Assembly: GCF_000226115.1 (NCBI RefSeq)
Contig: NC_016461.1
Coordinates: 186,001-250,000 of the forward strand
Source: Thermothielavioides terrestris NRRL 8126
Taxonomy: Eukaryota > Ascomycota > Sordariomycetes > Sordariales > Chaetomiaceae
Reading direction: 5' to 3'
Length of the DNA: 64,000 bases
The position numbers and the translations under genes are program-made. Shown piece after piece: positions 11,304 through 21,563 of this stretch; positions within the stretch are counted from its first letter, which is position 1; every line of letters begins with the position of its first letter. A model generated the notes under the pieces. That model saw only the letters and a list, made by a program, of their open reading frames with translations. It did no database searches and was not told the origin of the DNA.

Positions 11304-11493
11304 GAACCTGCTTACAGTGGTTGAACCTACTTACGGTGGTCGTACTAGCTTACGGTGGTTGAACCTACTTACGGTAGTCGAACCTGCTTGCAATGGTCGA
11401 ACCTGCTTACGGTAGTCGAACCTGCTTACAGTGGTTGAACCTGCTTACAGTGGTTGAACCTGCTTGCGGTGGTCGAACTGGCTTGTGGTGGCT
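11304..11493. repeat. 19-bp tandem repeat, 10 copies
   Basis: Ten adjoining 19-bp units of the form GAACCTGCTTACAGTGGTT fill exactly 190 bp. They vary at a few positions (acag/acgg/gcgg/gcaa in the middle, tt/tc at the end). The last unit starts at 11475, keeping register throughout. 19 is not a multiple of 3, and no convincing protein runs through it, so it is probably a non-coding minisatellite. Confidence 0.9.
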
Positions 11494-12427
11494 CAGCCAC
11501 AACACCACAGATACTATGACGTCATCGCTACCCTCGACAACACCCACCACACTACATCTTCAAGGAAAGTCAAAGCGGAATTAATGTTCTAATATATACA
11601 AAAAGCCGTCAACAACTTTAGAAGGTACATATCACCCCCTCTATATAGCTATAGGATTGACACTGTGTTGGAGACGGCCGAAAAAGGGAAAGCTTGGTCC
11701 TAATACGGTATAGCGAACTGTGGCATCCAATCGCTCCTCGAAAAACTCTGGAGGATTTGCCTGGTAAATGAAGCGAAGCTTCTGACTTTGCTTACACTGT
11801 GTACACAGTACCCAGCGCAAGACTCGTCATTGAAGCTTCGCTTCAATTAAGTTCGATCTTAGATCGGCTGCCAGCAAACCGGGCCCGCTTGGGCATTAGT
11901 AGCCAGTGCGGCTTCGCTTGTCTGTTATCCAGCTCTGTATTCCCCGAGCTCCAGAGGCTGGGCATGCTCTTTTGTCGGGCCGACCCTCGTCTGCCGCTCA
12001 AAACAAGTCCCGGGACATACATTTTGTAGCCGAGACTCGTAGCCCGCCCAGGCCAAGAGTGCACAAATTGCCGACCAACATTTATTACTTAATTATCCAT
12101 TGACCCGCGATCGATGGTAGCGAAGCCAACAACTCCAACCGACGAGGGCCGTCCAACCAGCTGAAACGCCCACAGCCACCAGTTCCAGTTTGGGCTGCTG
12201 CTGTCCCGAAACGTCAGAGAAGGATCGTTAATGTCGTGCTCCCTCCATCCCGAAACGTCCCCCTTCCCCAGGCCTACACTAGCACACACCAGCAAGCATC
12301 GGTAAAGCCCTTGCCACACTATTGTTGTCCGTCAGCAGCGTGCGACTTACTGGCAGTTGGCTAGCGTCCTGCACGCACAGACGTCGCGGCGGAGGATACG
12401 CACGAATCGGAATCGAGAGCATCGTAG

Positions 12428-12458
12428 GCGGGGGGGAAGGGGGGGAGGGGGGGGGGGT
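12428..12458. repeat. G-rich tract
   Basis: A 31-bp stretch of G broken only by a few A. It may form a G-quadruplex on the plus strand; it is also a place where base calls are unreliable. Confidence 0.6.
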
Positions 12459-13528
12459 TGGTTCTTCAAGTTGACAGATGCAGCCTACCTGCAGGACGAC
12501 CAGACGGTCCAAATCCTTCAAGCCTCATCCAAACACTGAGAGGGAACTTTCGCCACTTGAGCTCTCTTGTCGGTGGTTCGAGATCAGGGAACGTTGAGTC
12601 CAGACGGATCCGCCCCCCCCCCCCTCCCTGTTTAATGTCGATCGAGCAGTTCGGACGGCTGCCGTTGGCACGCTGACCAAAGAACCCATGTCCTTTTCCG
12701 GTCACTCCCAGTTGTCTTGCTTAGCCGCATGAACACGCTGCGCCTCTGCGCTGGTTTCTCTGGTCCGTCTACGTGGGGAGCATGGACAGGGGCAGGCGTC
12801 AGGTGTCAGACTCGACCCCTGGGCCCCTCTTCCCCAGATCTCGTCGTATCTTGGTCTGGCCGTAACTGCAATAGGGATAGCAGCAGTTTTGACGGAATCC
12901 TAGCGGGCGATCTTGGCTGCCATGTTGCAGCCAGCTTATCGTTCGGTTCGCATACCCGGTCATGAATATCGTTGTGTTACCCCCATCCATCTTGCTCCCA
13001 CAAAGCAGCCAAGACGATTTAAATGCAGCCGGAGGTGCTCTGATATTTGATGCCAGCTACGGAGGCGCCAGGTTCACGCATTCAAGCATCGCCGCTGCAC
13101 AACTGCCGAAGCCATGGCGGGCCCAAGCGAGCTCAGCTTCCTCCCCCGGCTGCTGTGGTTGGGCCGCCGTTGCATCCCCAGCCGTCCTGCAAGCCACCAT
13201 CCGAGCGCCCCGAGGACGGTAAACCGGCAAGCTCGGCCGGCCACCCCTCATTTACTCGGCGCGTCGCATGGAGACCTGCCAAGCGAACTCGTTGTGTGCC
13301 GTTTCCTCGTCTGCCCCGTCCCGCGTCACGAGATTCACCGCCACGACTTATTCCACTTCTTCCACTTCAACACACACACACACATACATACACACTTGTC
13401 TTGAGCAACAAACCGGGTTGCCCCGCGCCGGACCTTGAAAAGCGCGACGAAGTGAGAATGTGCGCAGCTACACGGCGCTCGAGACGAAGTTGCCATCTCG
13501 GCTGCGCCGCACCCAGATATCGGTGCTC

Positions 13529-13999
13529 ATGAGTGACGCGCCGCCGCCGCCGCCGCCGGCAGGCCCGCCTCAACTTCCGCCGGACCTGCCCCACGATTCT
13601 CTCAAGACGAACATCATCGTCTCGTCGGCCATTTGTTGGGCGATCGCCGTCTTCTTCGTCGCGCTGCGCTTCTACACGAGGGGCGTCATCATCCCCGTGC
13701 TCGGGGCCTCCGACTGGAGCGTTCTCCTTGCTTTGGTGCGTGGGGACAACGCAAACCCGAGGGAAAAAGCTCAATGCTGACTGGCATCTCATTAGATATT
13801 TGCTGGAGCTACCTGCGCCGCAGTAATCGAGCGTTCGTCACCATCCCAGACCTAAAGGCGTCCCCCTGAGAGTCTCACTAGCTAACAAACACCTACCAGA
13901 GGCCGTCCATGGCGCCGGCCAACATGTATGGGACCTTGATGCCACCGACACAGCGGACAGCATTGGCTGGGCAAGGGTAAGCTGCAGCGCATCCAGCGG

Positions 14000-14036
<37 letters not shown>

Positions 14037-15282
14037 CGCCCGCATGGCTCGTCACGCACGTCACTAACCAACAACCCCCGATTCCGCATCCAGGCCGCCT
14101 GGTACGGCATCCTCTTCTACAACCTGTCGCTGTGCTTCTCCAAGATCGCCATCCTGCTGCTCTACATCCACCTGTTCGCCTTCAAGTGGGCGCGCCGCGC
14201 CGGGCAGGTCCTGCTGGGCATTGTCGTCCTGACCAGCGTCTACATGGCGCTGGTGGCCTTCACGGCGTGCATCCCGCTGCAGTCGTATTGGGACCCGTCC
14301 GTGCCGAAGAAGTACTGCCAGCCGCAGAGCGTGTGGTGGTCCAGCACGGGCATGCACATGGGTGAGTGAGCAAGGCGCTGTCCCGTCCCGTCGGGGCGGG
14401 GCTGCGTGGAGGTGATGTGATGTGTCGTGCTGATTAGTTGCGTGGCACCCAGTGACCGACTTCCTCATCTTCCTGCTGCCCATGCCTGTCGTGTGGACGA
14501 TCCATCTGCCGCGGCGGCAGAAGCTGATTCTGTCGGGTGTCTTTGGCTTCGGGTTTGTGTGAGTTCCCGTTATCCATCCCCAGCCCACCACCACTTCTGC
14601 CACTCTTCCCAGCAAATTTCTAAGCCGCAATTGCCTACGCGAAACACAAGCTGACGACGGAGAAAAACACATTGTAAATGGATTGACAGAGTCTGCTTCA
14701 TCTCCATCCTCCGCCTCCTCCAGCTCATCCGCTCCCAGTCCGACCTGGACTTCACCTACGCCGCCGCCCCGCTGTCCTACCTGACCGGCGTCGAGGTCAA
14801 CGGCGCCATCGTCTGCGCCTGCGTCATGACCCTCAAGCCGCTGCTCGCCCGGCTCTGCCCGCGCTTGTTCCTCTCCGGCGGCGCGACCGGCAGCTCGGCT
14901 TCTGCTGGTGGTGGTGGTCGGGGTGGTACCCGTGGTCGGGGTGGTGCGGGTGGTGGCGGCGGCATGGGTGCGGGTGGGCCGCCTACGATCGGGAGTATCC
15001 CGTCTAAGCCGTTGATGAGAGCCGTGTCGAAGGGGGGGTTTGGTGGGCAGGGATGGGCGGGCCGAGAGGGGGGTGAATGGGGGGTCCCGCGGCTACGTGG
15101 AGCTTGAGGATGCGGATGGCGATGTGTGGGGGGTCGATGTTGAGTTGGCAGAGTATGCTGCGCACGCTAATGGGACGGCGAAGGAGAGGGAGGTGGATGG
15201 TGGCAGGACAGTGCCGGTCGAGAACGGGAGGGTGAGGGTGGACACCGAGGTGAGGGTGGAGGTGTTCAAGGCGGACACGTAG
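13529..15282 (+). CDS. SAT4/PTH11-type rhodopsin-domain integral membrane protein, probable frameshift
   Basis: Six exons: 13529-13735, 13796-13822, 13902-13976, 14094-14361, 14438-14558 and 14690 onward. The product starts MSDAPPPPPP and has about seven TM segments. Family marks are ICWAIAVFFVALRFYTR near the start, GAGQHVWDL, FSKIAILLLYIHLF, the CIPLQSYWD segment and LPRRQKLILSGVFGFGFVV. The Gly-rich cytosolic tail is open to a stop at 15105-15107, but a neighbouring frame continues as GGSRGYVELEDADGD up to 15282. The switch maps to a run of seven G at 15032-15038; six G would join the frames. Related proteins are plasma-membrane receptors or sensors of unknown ligand, some tied to host or surface sensing. 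The short exon 2 (27 nt) is the least certain border. Confidence 0.78.
14003..14032. repeat. A30 homopolymer inside an intron
   Basis: Thirty consecutive A inside intron 3 (13977-14093) of the SAT4-type gene. The donor GTAAGC and the acceptor region remain intact around it. Confidence 0.85.
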
Positions 15283-16420
15283 GGGTTGGTTTTGAGAGGC
15301 GTTGCGGCGTTTGGCTCACCAGTATTTCTTTTGTGTAGTGGGAGTCGGTGAAGAAACACGCATGAAATCGAAGAAATCAATCCCACCATGTCTAGTTGCT
15401 TCAACGTCTCTACACGCCGTTGACCCCATAGTGTGGCCTGGCATCCCGCCAGAGGCTGCACAGAAGGGTGGCATGGGGCGACCGCCTATGATCGTGTAAT
15501 ATGTGGTCCACGGCCGACAACGAGAATGGCGTCCTTAGTCGCACCGATGGCAAGCCCTCGGCTGCTGCTAAGCCGCTGCTCGTCACCGCAAGGGGCTAAT
15601 CCCAGGACGGGCTCGTTACAAACTGTCGACACGGTTGCAAGACAGTACTATCCAATCAGGAACGGAACAAGAGAACCACCAGGAGGGGTTAGACATTTTT
15701 AAGTTGTCCCGAAGTTCGTTATGGCCATAGAAAGAAAGAAGTTGATGCTACAGTTATGTTTACCTCAATGTCAATCGTTAGGATGGGGCATCATTCGTAG
15801 ATGCAGCGCCTCGTTTCCAAGATCAACATGTCTCTAGGCCGTTGCCTCTAAGCTGCGAGTGGGCGGACTTAACATCTACATGTAGCCGGTCGTATCATTG
15901 GCATAAAATGAAACATGACAGGGACGCTCAACAGAAAATGAGTTGGAATTCCCGAATCTAGGGAACTATCTGGCACCGTCGGCTCTTCAAGAATGACGGA
16001 TCCGCGGTGCTACGAAGGCTCGCCGCGACGTGTGCCGCGAACACCGACGTAAGGTCGGCTCGACTGTATAAAAAGACCTCCAGAGGTCTGAAAGAGATAT
16101 TGTCCTCCCAAAAAGCTGCAACCCGACCAGCGGTACTCGTAGCGATCCATCCCTGTGATGGTGGAAATGACGGCCATGTCGCCGCACCTGCCTGCCCCCG
16201 CAGCATTGATGGCTGCATTAGGTTGGGGGTTTGTGGAATGGGAGTCGGTCTCGTGGTTTTTTTGGGGGGGTCGATATCCAGCGACGTGGTTGAGGAAAGT
16301 GGTTCGATGCACGTGTGTGGCTCGAACTCCTTACGACTCCATTGAGACTCGGTACCCGGGGCGGGAAACTGGTGGAAGTCTGCGTGCTCTGGCCTTACCA
16401 GGAACCAGATCGTTCACAAG
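15283..16420. other. Intergenic region
   Basis: About 1.1 kb between the SAT4-type gene and the 3' end of a minus-strand gene. Short open frames have no recognisable content. Confidence 0.5.
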
Positions 16421-17101
16421 TTAAAGGGCCTGATTGGAGGTCACGCCCATTTCAGACACGGAAACTTCCCAGCCATAACCCTTCATCACCTCGACAATTG
16501 GGGGCGCGATCCGGCGGAGCGAAGAGATGTGAACCGAGTGCAGAGACGGGATGACCTTGAGGTGCTCGACGAGCTGTGCCAAGGCGCTTCGTATAAGGAC
16601 TGCATTGGTAGAGTCATGGCTCGCGAAACTCGGGCCATGGACTTCCTGGCTGTATATGGTCAGCTCCAGAGTCTTGAGGCCGCCACAGCTCGACCCAAGC
16701 AGCTCGAGGCAGCGCACGTCATTGTCGTTAAGCTTGGCTCCTCCATCCGCAGTTGTAACCCGCGGAAATGGCATGCAGATGTGCTTGAGGAGGTTCGAGT
16801 TGACGGATCCGATGCAGGCGAGGAACTCTTGCAGATCGCCGAGCAGCACTGCGTTTGGGCCGACCAGAGTGAACGTGTTGGACCGGTAAAGCACGATGCG
16901 CCCCTCGTCGTATAGCTGGCGGTTGACGTAGAGCAGCGCAAGCCCTCGAGTGGGTGGGAAGGCCGCGACAACTTTCCATGGCTCGGCAAACAACCCCCGG
17001 ACCAGGTGGATCGGGTTTGGCGAGACGAGAACTTCTCTGTATATTTTATCGCGGATTTCGCGAGGCAAGTGGAAGAAGTTGATCTTGGCAGGAGCATCCA
17101 T
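16421..17101 (-). CDS. 2EXR/F-box-like domain protein
   Basis: Single-exon minus-strand gene, 226 aa, ATG at 17101-17099. The N-terminus INFFHLPREIRDKIYREVL followed by ALLYVNRQLYDEGRIVLYRSNTF is the typical pattern of the large fungal 2EXR/F-box-like family. There, an F-box-like helix is followed by an R-Q-xx-E-A/G-xxx-LY signature. The rest (an LKTLELTIY strand and a SLHSVHISSL strand) resembles a short leucine-rich tail. Function is unknown; members are often lineage-expanded, and some may act in ubiquitin ligase adaptors (weak inference). Confidence 0.75.
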   Translation of the reverse strand: MDAPAKINFFHLPREIRDKIYREVLVSPNPIHLVRGLFAEPWKVVAAFPPTRGLALLYVNRQLYDEGRIVLYRSNTFTLVGPNAVLLGDLQEFLACIGSVNSNLLKHICMPFPRVTTADGGAKLNDNDVRCLELLGSSCGGLKTLELTIYSQEVHGPSFASHDSTNAVLIRSALAQLVEHLKVIPSLHSVHISSLRRIAPPIVEVMKGYGWEVSVSEMGVTSNQAL

Positions 17102-18172
17102 GGCCGGCCAAGCGGGTTAGTGGATGGCTGCGTTGGTGTGTTGGCGTTGGTGTGTTTGCTGACCCAAGAGGTGTTGCAAGATGTGCCGATCTTTGCTTGT
17201 TTCCGGGCTGAGGAAAGAGAATGTTGAAAGGGTCGACAGAGCGATTCGAGGAGGGAAAGTGGCTAGAGATGCTCAAATAGCTGAGAGTCGGGAATTGTGT
17301 AGTTATCGCTGTGTGAAAAGGAAACACTCACCTTGAACCGCGGCAGCTCCTGTGGATATTTATATTTGCAAGCCCAACACGTTGCGCGCAGCTCCAACAA
17401 TGATCACCAGCCAACTGACACATTGGCAATAGCAAAGCACCCGCAGGCTTACGTTGAAGTGCTTTGCTTGTTTTGCAATCGCAGAATGCATTCATCCCAA
17501 CTGCCCATTCCCAGTGGTCCTCTAGCAAAGCCGCTCACAGCATACGGGCGTTGCCAACATGTCCCGCCGCAGCCCATGCCACTATCTCATTGAATGCTTG
17601 CAGCAGCGGACTAGGAAGCAGTGAGCAGTGTGAACAGCCCGGACAAAGGACATCAGCGTTGCTATCCGCTTCTTGCGTATGGCCAGCCTCGTCGGATCAG
17701 GCTTCTCCAGGGCAGCAAGACGAGCCAGCATGTTCGCCACAAGGAGTTCTTCCGGAACGTTTTGAAGCGGCAGTCTTGAACCCCACCCGACGAGCATCGA
17801 AGCACTGAGATTCTTTGTTTCGAGTCTTCAATGATGAGGTGAACAGCATGGTCACGGAAGCGGCCTCTTTGATAATCCTTTAGAAATTGCTAAGACAGTG
17901 GATAGGTTGCGGCCCAATAGTCCAGCGCTAGGCGGAGAGCGCCGGGGCAGCGTTGAGCCCCTGACTTACATCGAGCGGTCCATGGCATCACGTCGCCACA
18001 CACTCCTATTCCGCAGCACCACTTCAGAGCAAGACATACATGTTACAGAGGAGGGAGGGCGTAATCATCATCGTGATCCAGCCAGAAACCACATATCGCC
18101 TACATCCAGCGCAAAAACCTCTCTCAGTCTCCCTCTACCACGCAGTTCCACCACAAGAAAAGAAAAGCAACC
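17102..18172. other. Intergenic region
   Basis: About 1.07 kb upstream of both a minus-strand and a plus-strand gene, so it is a divergent promoter region. Nothing else is seen. Confidence 0.45.
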
Positions 18173-18601
18173 ATGTCCCGCTCCTACCGCGACCCCCAGA
18201 CCGAACACATGGTCCGGCATACGCACGATCTGCGCGACGGGTGCATGAATGAGCCGGCGGGCGGCGAGACGGCTCAGGAGCGCGCGCAGAACACACCCAA
18301 GCAGGTGTCAGAACATAACGGCACTGAGCTAAGTCCCAATAACAACAAATGGGGCACCCAAGTTTTTAGCTCAGTGGTCCAACAGCAGGAACCCATCGGC
18401 GAGGCGCTCTGCCCATCGCACCTACAGGGCGGGGAGAAGAACGCGCCGGCGCCGGCGCCGGTAGCGGTGCCGACGCGCGGGGCCAAGATTGACGATGCTG
18501 GCGAGGGCAGGGCGCAGGAGGGCCTGGCGAGTCCCAGTGGGAAGGGCAGCCAGGGGGTTGGAGGGCTGGAGGGCCATGCGTCGAAGATGGGCGGATCATA
18601 A
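18173..18601 (+). CDS. Small hydrophilic hypothetical protein
   Basis: Open frame of 142 aa from ATG 18173, starting MSRSYRDPQTEHMVRHTHDLRDG. The protein is rich in Gly, Glu, Gln, Ala and Pro, with no signal peptide or TM segment, and ends EGHASKMGGS. The ATG context (caaccATG) is good and the composition is that of a disordered, LEA-like soluble protein. No family recognised. A splice variant cannot be excluded, and it may be a chance ORF. Confidence 0.4.
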   Translation: MSRSYRDPQTEHMVRHTHDLRDGCMNEPAGGETAQERAQNTPKQVSEHNGTELSPNNNKWGTQVFSSVVQQQEPIGEALCPSHLQGGEKNAPAPAPVAVPTRGAKIDDAGEGRAQEGLASPSGKGSQGVGGLEGHASKMGGS

Positions 18602-18973
18602 GTGCAACACTAGATATGGCCACCTACTGAAGCGTGGGAATATTGCACTGTTGAGTTCCTCGAGGGACATCTCTGGTTTGCTCACAATGCCATGGTTGGC
18701 GGTGGCTCCGAGGTGGCCACGGCAGCTCACTCGGCGTCTCCGATCCAGGAGATAACACGCCGCGCGCGGGAGTAGGTAGATTTGCCCCATCAGCGGGACA
18801 TGTGCATTGTTGCTAATTGGCCCAAGAGGGATTAGCCCGGAGACTCGCGGCTGACTCGATTCGGAGGATTACAAACCACGGGAATATCGCCGGTCCCAGC
18901 TCAATGCAAGACGCCTTCAGATTCGGTTGTTTGAGTTGCGGACAGCCTCGCCCAGCACAGCTACGGCGCCCAA
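18602..18973. other. Intergenic region upstream of methyltransferase gene
   Basis: 372 bp with no supported feature; presumably the promoter of the next gene. Confidence 0.4.
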
Positions 18974-19853
18974 ATGGACCTCTCGGAAATGACCGCAGAC
19001 AAGATTTCAGCCGCTGCAAAGACCAATGCGGCCACTTATCTGAGTCGAATCCCCAACGCTGCTGACCCGGCGCGCCGTATCCTTGTCGAATACAGCGGCA
19101 TCGCACCAGACGCTGTGGACGCCCACATTTACGAAATTGTAAGTTGATAGCGTTAGTTCATTCAATCCGACCCAAACGGATCAACTTAGCTGAAGATCCA
19201 TCGAGTAGCGGGATAAGGCCTGGGCTGTCTTCCCCTACGGCTGCATCGGGTCCTTCTCGTTTCTGGACTTGACGGCACAGGCCCAGGACCCGCGCTTTCG
19301 CGCCGTCGTCGACCGCCTGAAAGCTCCCGGATCGGCCGAAGCCTTTCTGGACGTGGGCTGCTGTTTTGGCCATGTGATTCGCCAGCTGATCGTCGAAGGC
19401 ATCCCCGGCGGACGACTGTACGGGACGGATCTCCAGCCTCGGTTTCTGGACTTGGGCTACGAGCTTTTTCGCGACCGGGCCAAATCGACCGCCACCTTCC
19501 TCGCAGGCGACATGCTGAAGGAGGACGATTCCCGGCTGCAAGGGCTTGACGGAAAGGTGGATATCATTTACGCCTCGGCCTTCTTCCATCTCTTCCGGCG
19601 CGAAGGCCAAGTTCGTGTCGCCAAGCGCATGGTTCGGTTTCTGAACCCGGACAACCCCGGCGTCATGATCTTTGGGGTCAATGGCGGACCAAAGGTTCCG
19701 GGATGGGAGGATTACGTCCTTGACGTGGAGACTTGGCAGCAGATGTGTCGCGAGGTTGGCGAAGCGACGGGGACGGATTGGAGGACCGAGACAGACGTGG
19801 AGGATACGGATGAGCGCATCACGGTCAGATTTGCTGTCTACCGAGCTTCGTAG
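18974..19853 (+). CDS. SAM-dependent methyltransferase, AusD-like
   Basis: Two exons, 18974-19138 and 19209-19853 (intron 70 nt, GTAAGT to GTAG, phase 0), giving 269 aa. Exon 1 encodes the helical lead-in ending IYEI. Exon 2 opens with RDKAWAVFPYGCIGSFSFLDL, then motif I LDVGCCFGHVIRQL (about residue 100), the acidic YGTDLQPRF, and DIIYASAFFHLF. This order matches the fungal methyltransferase family containing AusD, which methylates carboxyl or hydroxyl groups of meroterpenoid intermediates. No polyketide synthase, terpene cyclase or prenyltransferase lies nearby, so a secondary-metabolite substrate is only inferred from the family. Confidence 0.87.
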
Positions 19854-20462
19854 CCCTTCTCTGTTGTATCACTCCCCGGGCAGTCCTCACGCATCTCCCC
19901 TGATCCCCCAGATTGCGCTCTGGGTCTGCTTTTCAGCAGTTGACTCAAGCAACCTATAATTCGGCATGAAGTTTGGTATCTGGAGAGCTCAAATCCTGGA
20001 GCATTCCGCATTGCGACTCAAGAGAGCTAGGTGTTTTCGAGCATTTTTCACCACAATGGGAATGAGCTGCTCCAACCTTGACTGTCCTAGGTCTGGCAAG
20101 CTGTTCAAGGAGGAAGCCAGCCAACACAACAACAGGACCGATTCCATGAACTGTACTCGCACTGTTTCTGAAGATGAACTTGGGATGAAACTAAACGCAT
20201 TGGCAGTTCTACAAACCTACTCGTCGCGTGGTGAGTCAAACTTGTTTAGTTCGCGTTTACATTTGCTCTTTTCGACTGTCTTGCACAATATCGGCCAGTT
20301 CTCCAAGCAACGCCACTGTGAATGACCTTCCATTGCGGTGATCAGTCAGCCTTGCTTTCTGTATAGAAGCCAAGCACGTCCTGTTCTTCCAGCTCACATC
20401 GTATTCTGATACCCCCGCACAGCCACCGCACCTTCACGGCGATCGTCTAATCATCTCAAAAG
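19854..20462. other. Intergenic region
   Basis: About 610 bp between the methyltransferase and ankyrin genes. One 119-codon open frame (19966-20325) has no protein-like features and is not called. Confidence 0.45.
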
Positions 20463-21386
20463 ATGGCTGTCACAAGCGAGGTTCCCCCAACGGCTGAGCT
20501 CGAGCTGGCGAGCTGGCGCGAGGCTGAGAACTTCCTTTCCGATGCCGATACCGAAAGTATCCTGAGCTTTGCGATCACCAACAACGTCCTCGAACTCGAC
20601 GGCATCCTCGGTGACATTGCCGCTCGGCATGAGGCCACCAAAGGCGTCCTCCTCCTGCGGGCCAGAGACTCGGAGGGCCGCAACGCAGTCCACTACGCCG
20701 CGATCGGCCACGCCAACGACACGCTCGAGTATCTCCTCGACCCCGAACTCTTCCCCGGCCAGCCACACCTCCACTTGGCGCTCTTCTACCTCAAGAACAA
20801 TAACGGCGAAAACACAGCCCTCTACGCCATCCGACAGCGCTGCCCGCCCGCGTTCCTCGACCGGATCCTCACCCTCACCGGCCGAGACCTCCTCCGCGAG
20901 ACCAACAACGACGGGCTCGGGCCCCTCCACTGCGCTGCCGCCTACGACGCAGGCGAGCTCCTCAGGCATCTCGTCGCGCACCACCACCTCGACCCCAACG
21001 GCCGCCTCGGCACGTCCCCGCGCGCCAGCCCCCTGCAGAGCAGCGTCTTCCTCCCCGAGGAGGGCGACACGCCGCTGCACCTCGCGGCGCGCTACAACGC
21101 GGCGTCCGCCTTCGAGGCGCTGTACGGCGACCTCCGCGCCGACTCGCTCGTGCGCAACCGCGCGGGCGACACGCCGTTCCACGTCGCGGCCAAGGTCGAC
21201 GCCAAGGCCGTGCTCGCTTATCTCAGTGGGCTGCCCGAGAAGCTGGCTTCTGCCGGCGCCGGTGGTGGTGGGGGCGGCTGTGGTGACGGTGAGAAGGGGC
21301 AGGGTGGCCAGGAGCAGGAAATGCGTGACAACACCCGCGACGGCGACGCCGAGGAGTCTGACGATGTTATCTCGGAGATCTCGTAG
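20463..21386 (+). CDS. Ankyrin-repeat protein ending at an in-frame TAG
   Basis: ATG 20463 opens a 307-aa frame with ankyrin repeats: EGRNAVHYAAIGHANDTLEYLL, DGLGPLHCAAAYDAGELLRHL, EGDTPLHLAARYNAASAFEAL and AGDTPFHVAAKVDAKAVLAYL. A Gly-rich and acidic segment follows. The frame stops at TAG 21384-21386 right after DVISEIS. The same frame stays clearly coding for 58 more codons (YETESDIIDRWRG, VWEEFQREEERW, GANWRKFRTP) up to TGA 21561-21563. The full product was therefore probably 365-366 aa, and the TAG is a nonsense change, a read-through site or a sequence error. Ankyrin repeats bind proteins; the partner is unknown. No intron with consensus borders removes the TAG while keeping frame. Confidence 0.75.
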   Translation: MAVTSEVPPTAELELASWREAENFLSDADTESILSFAITNNVLELDGILGDIAARHEATKGVLLLRARDSEGRNAVHYAAIGHANDTLEYLLDPELFPGQPHLHLALFYLKNNNGENTALYAIRQRCPPAFLDRILTLTGRDLLRETNNDGLGPLHCAAAYDAGELLRHLVAHHHLDPNGRLGTSPRASPLQSSVFLPEEGDTPLHLAARYNAASAFEALYGDLRADSLVRNRAGDTPFHVAAKVDAKAVLAYLSGLPEKLASAGAGGGGGGCGDGEKGQGGQEQEMRDNTRDGDAEESDDVISEIS

Positions 21387-21563
21387 TACGAGACGGAGAG
21401 CGACATCATCGACCGGTGGCGAGGACGGCAGTACGTGCCGCAGGAGGTGTGGGAGGAGTTCCAGCGGGAAGAGGAGCGGTGGCGGCAGAAGGGCTGTCCA
21501 CCGAAGCATGGCGCGAACTGGAGGAAGTTCCGGACCCCGAATTTGAAGGAATATCAACAATGA
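21387..21563 (+). pseudogene. In-frame C-terminal extension of the ankyrin gene beyond TAG
   Basis: Fifty-eight sense codons continue in the ankyrin frame directly after TAG and end at TGA 21561-21563. The segment is charged and helical (VWEEFQREEERWRQKG) and closes with FRTPNLKEYQQ, unlike random sequence. It is either a normally translated tail or a recently lost one. Confidence 0.55.

Larger units (their letters stand above)
10978..13528. other. Gene-poor intergenic region with minisatellite and homopolymer tracts
   Basis: About 2.5 kb without a gene I can support. It holds a 19-bp minisatellite (11304-11493), a G-rich tract near 12428-12458, a run of 12 C (12613-12624), and a short (CA)-rich stretch near 13370 before the next gene. 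Confidence 0.55.

Noticed and set aside
11393..11584. 63-codon open frame across the minisatellite
   Set aside because: It starts within the repeat and simply translates it; no conserved protein.
18360..18440. TAGCTCAGTGG resembling a tRNA A box
   Set aside because: No matching T arm at proper distance and no acceptor stem; lies inside an open frame.
19966..20325. 119-codon open frame between methyltransferase and ankyrin genes
   Set aside because: No family likeness and AT/GC pattern like the flanks; most likely chance.
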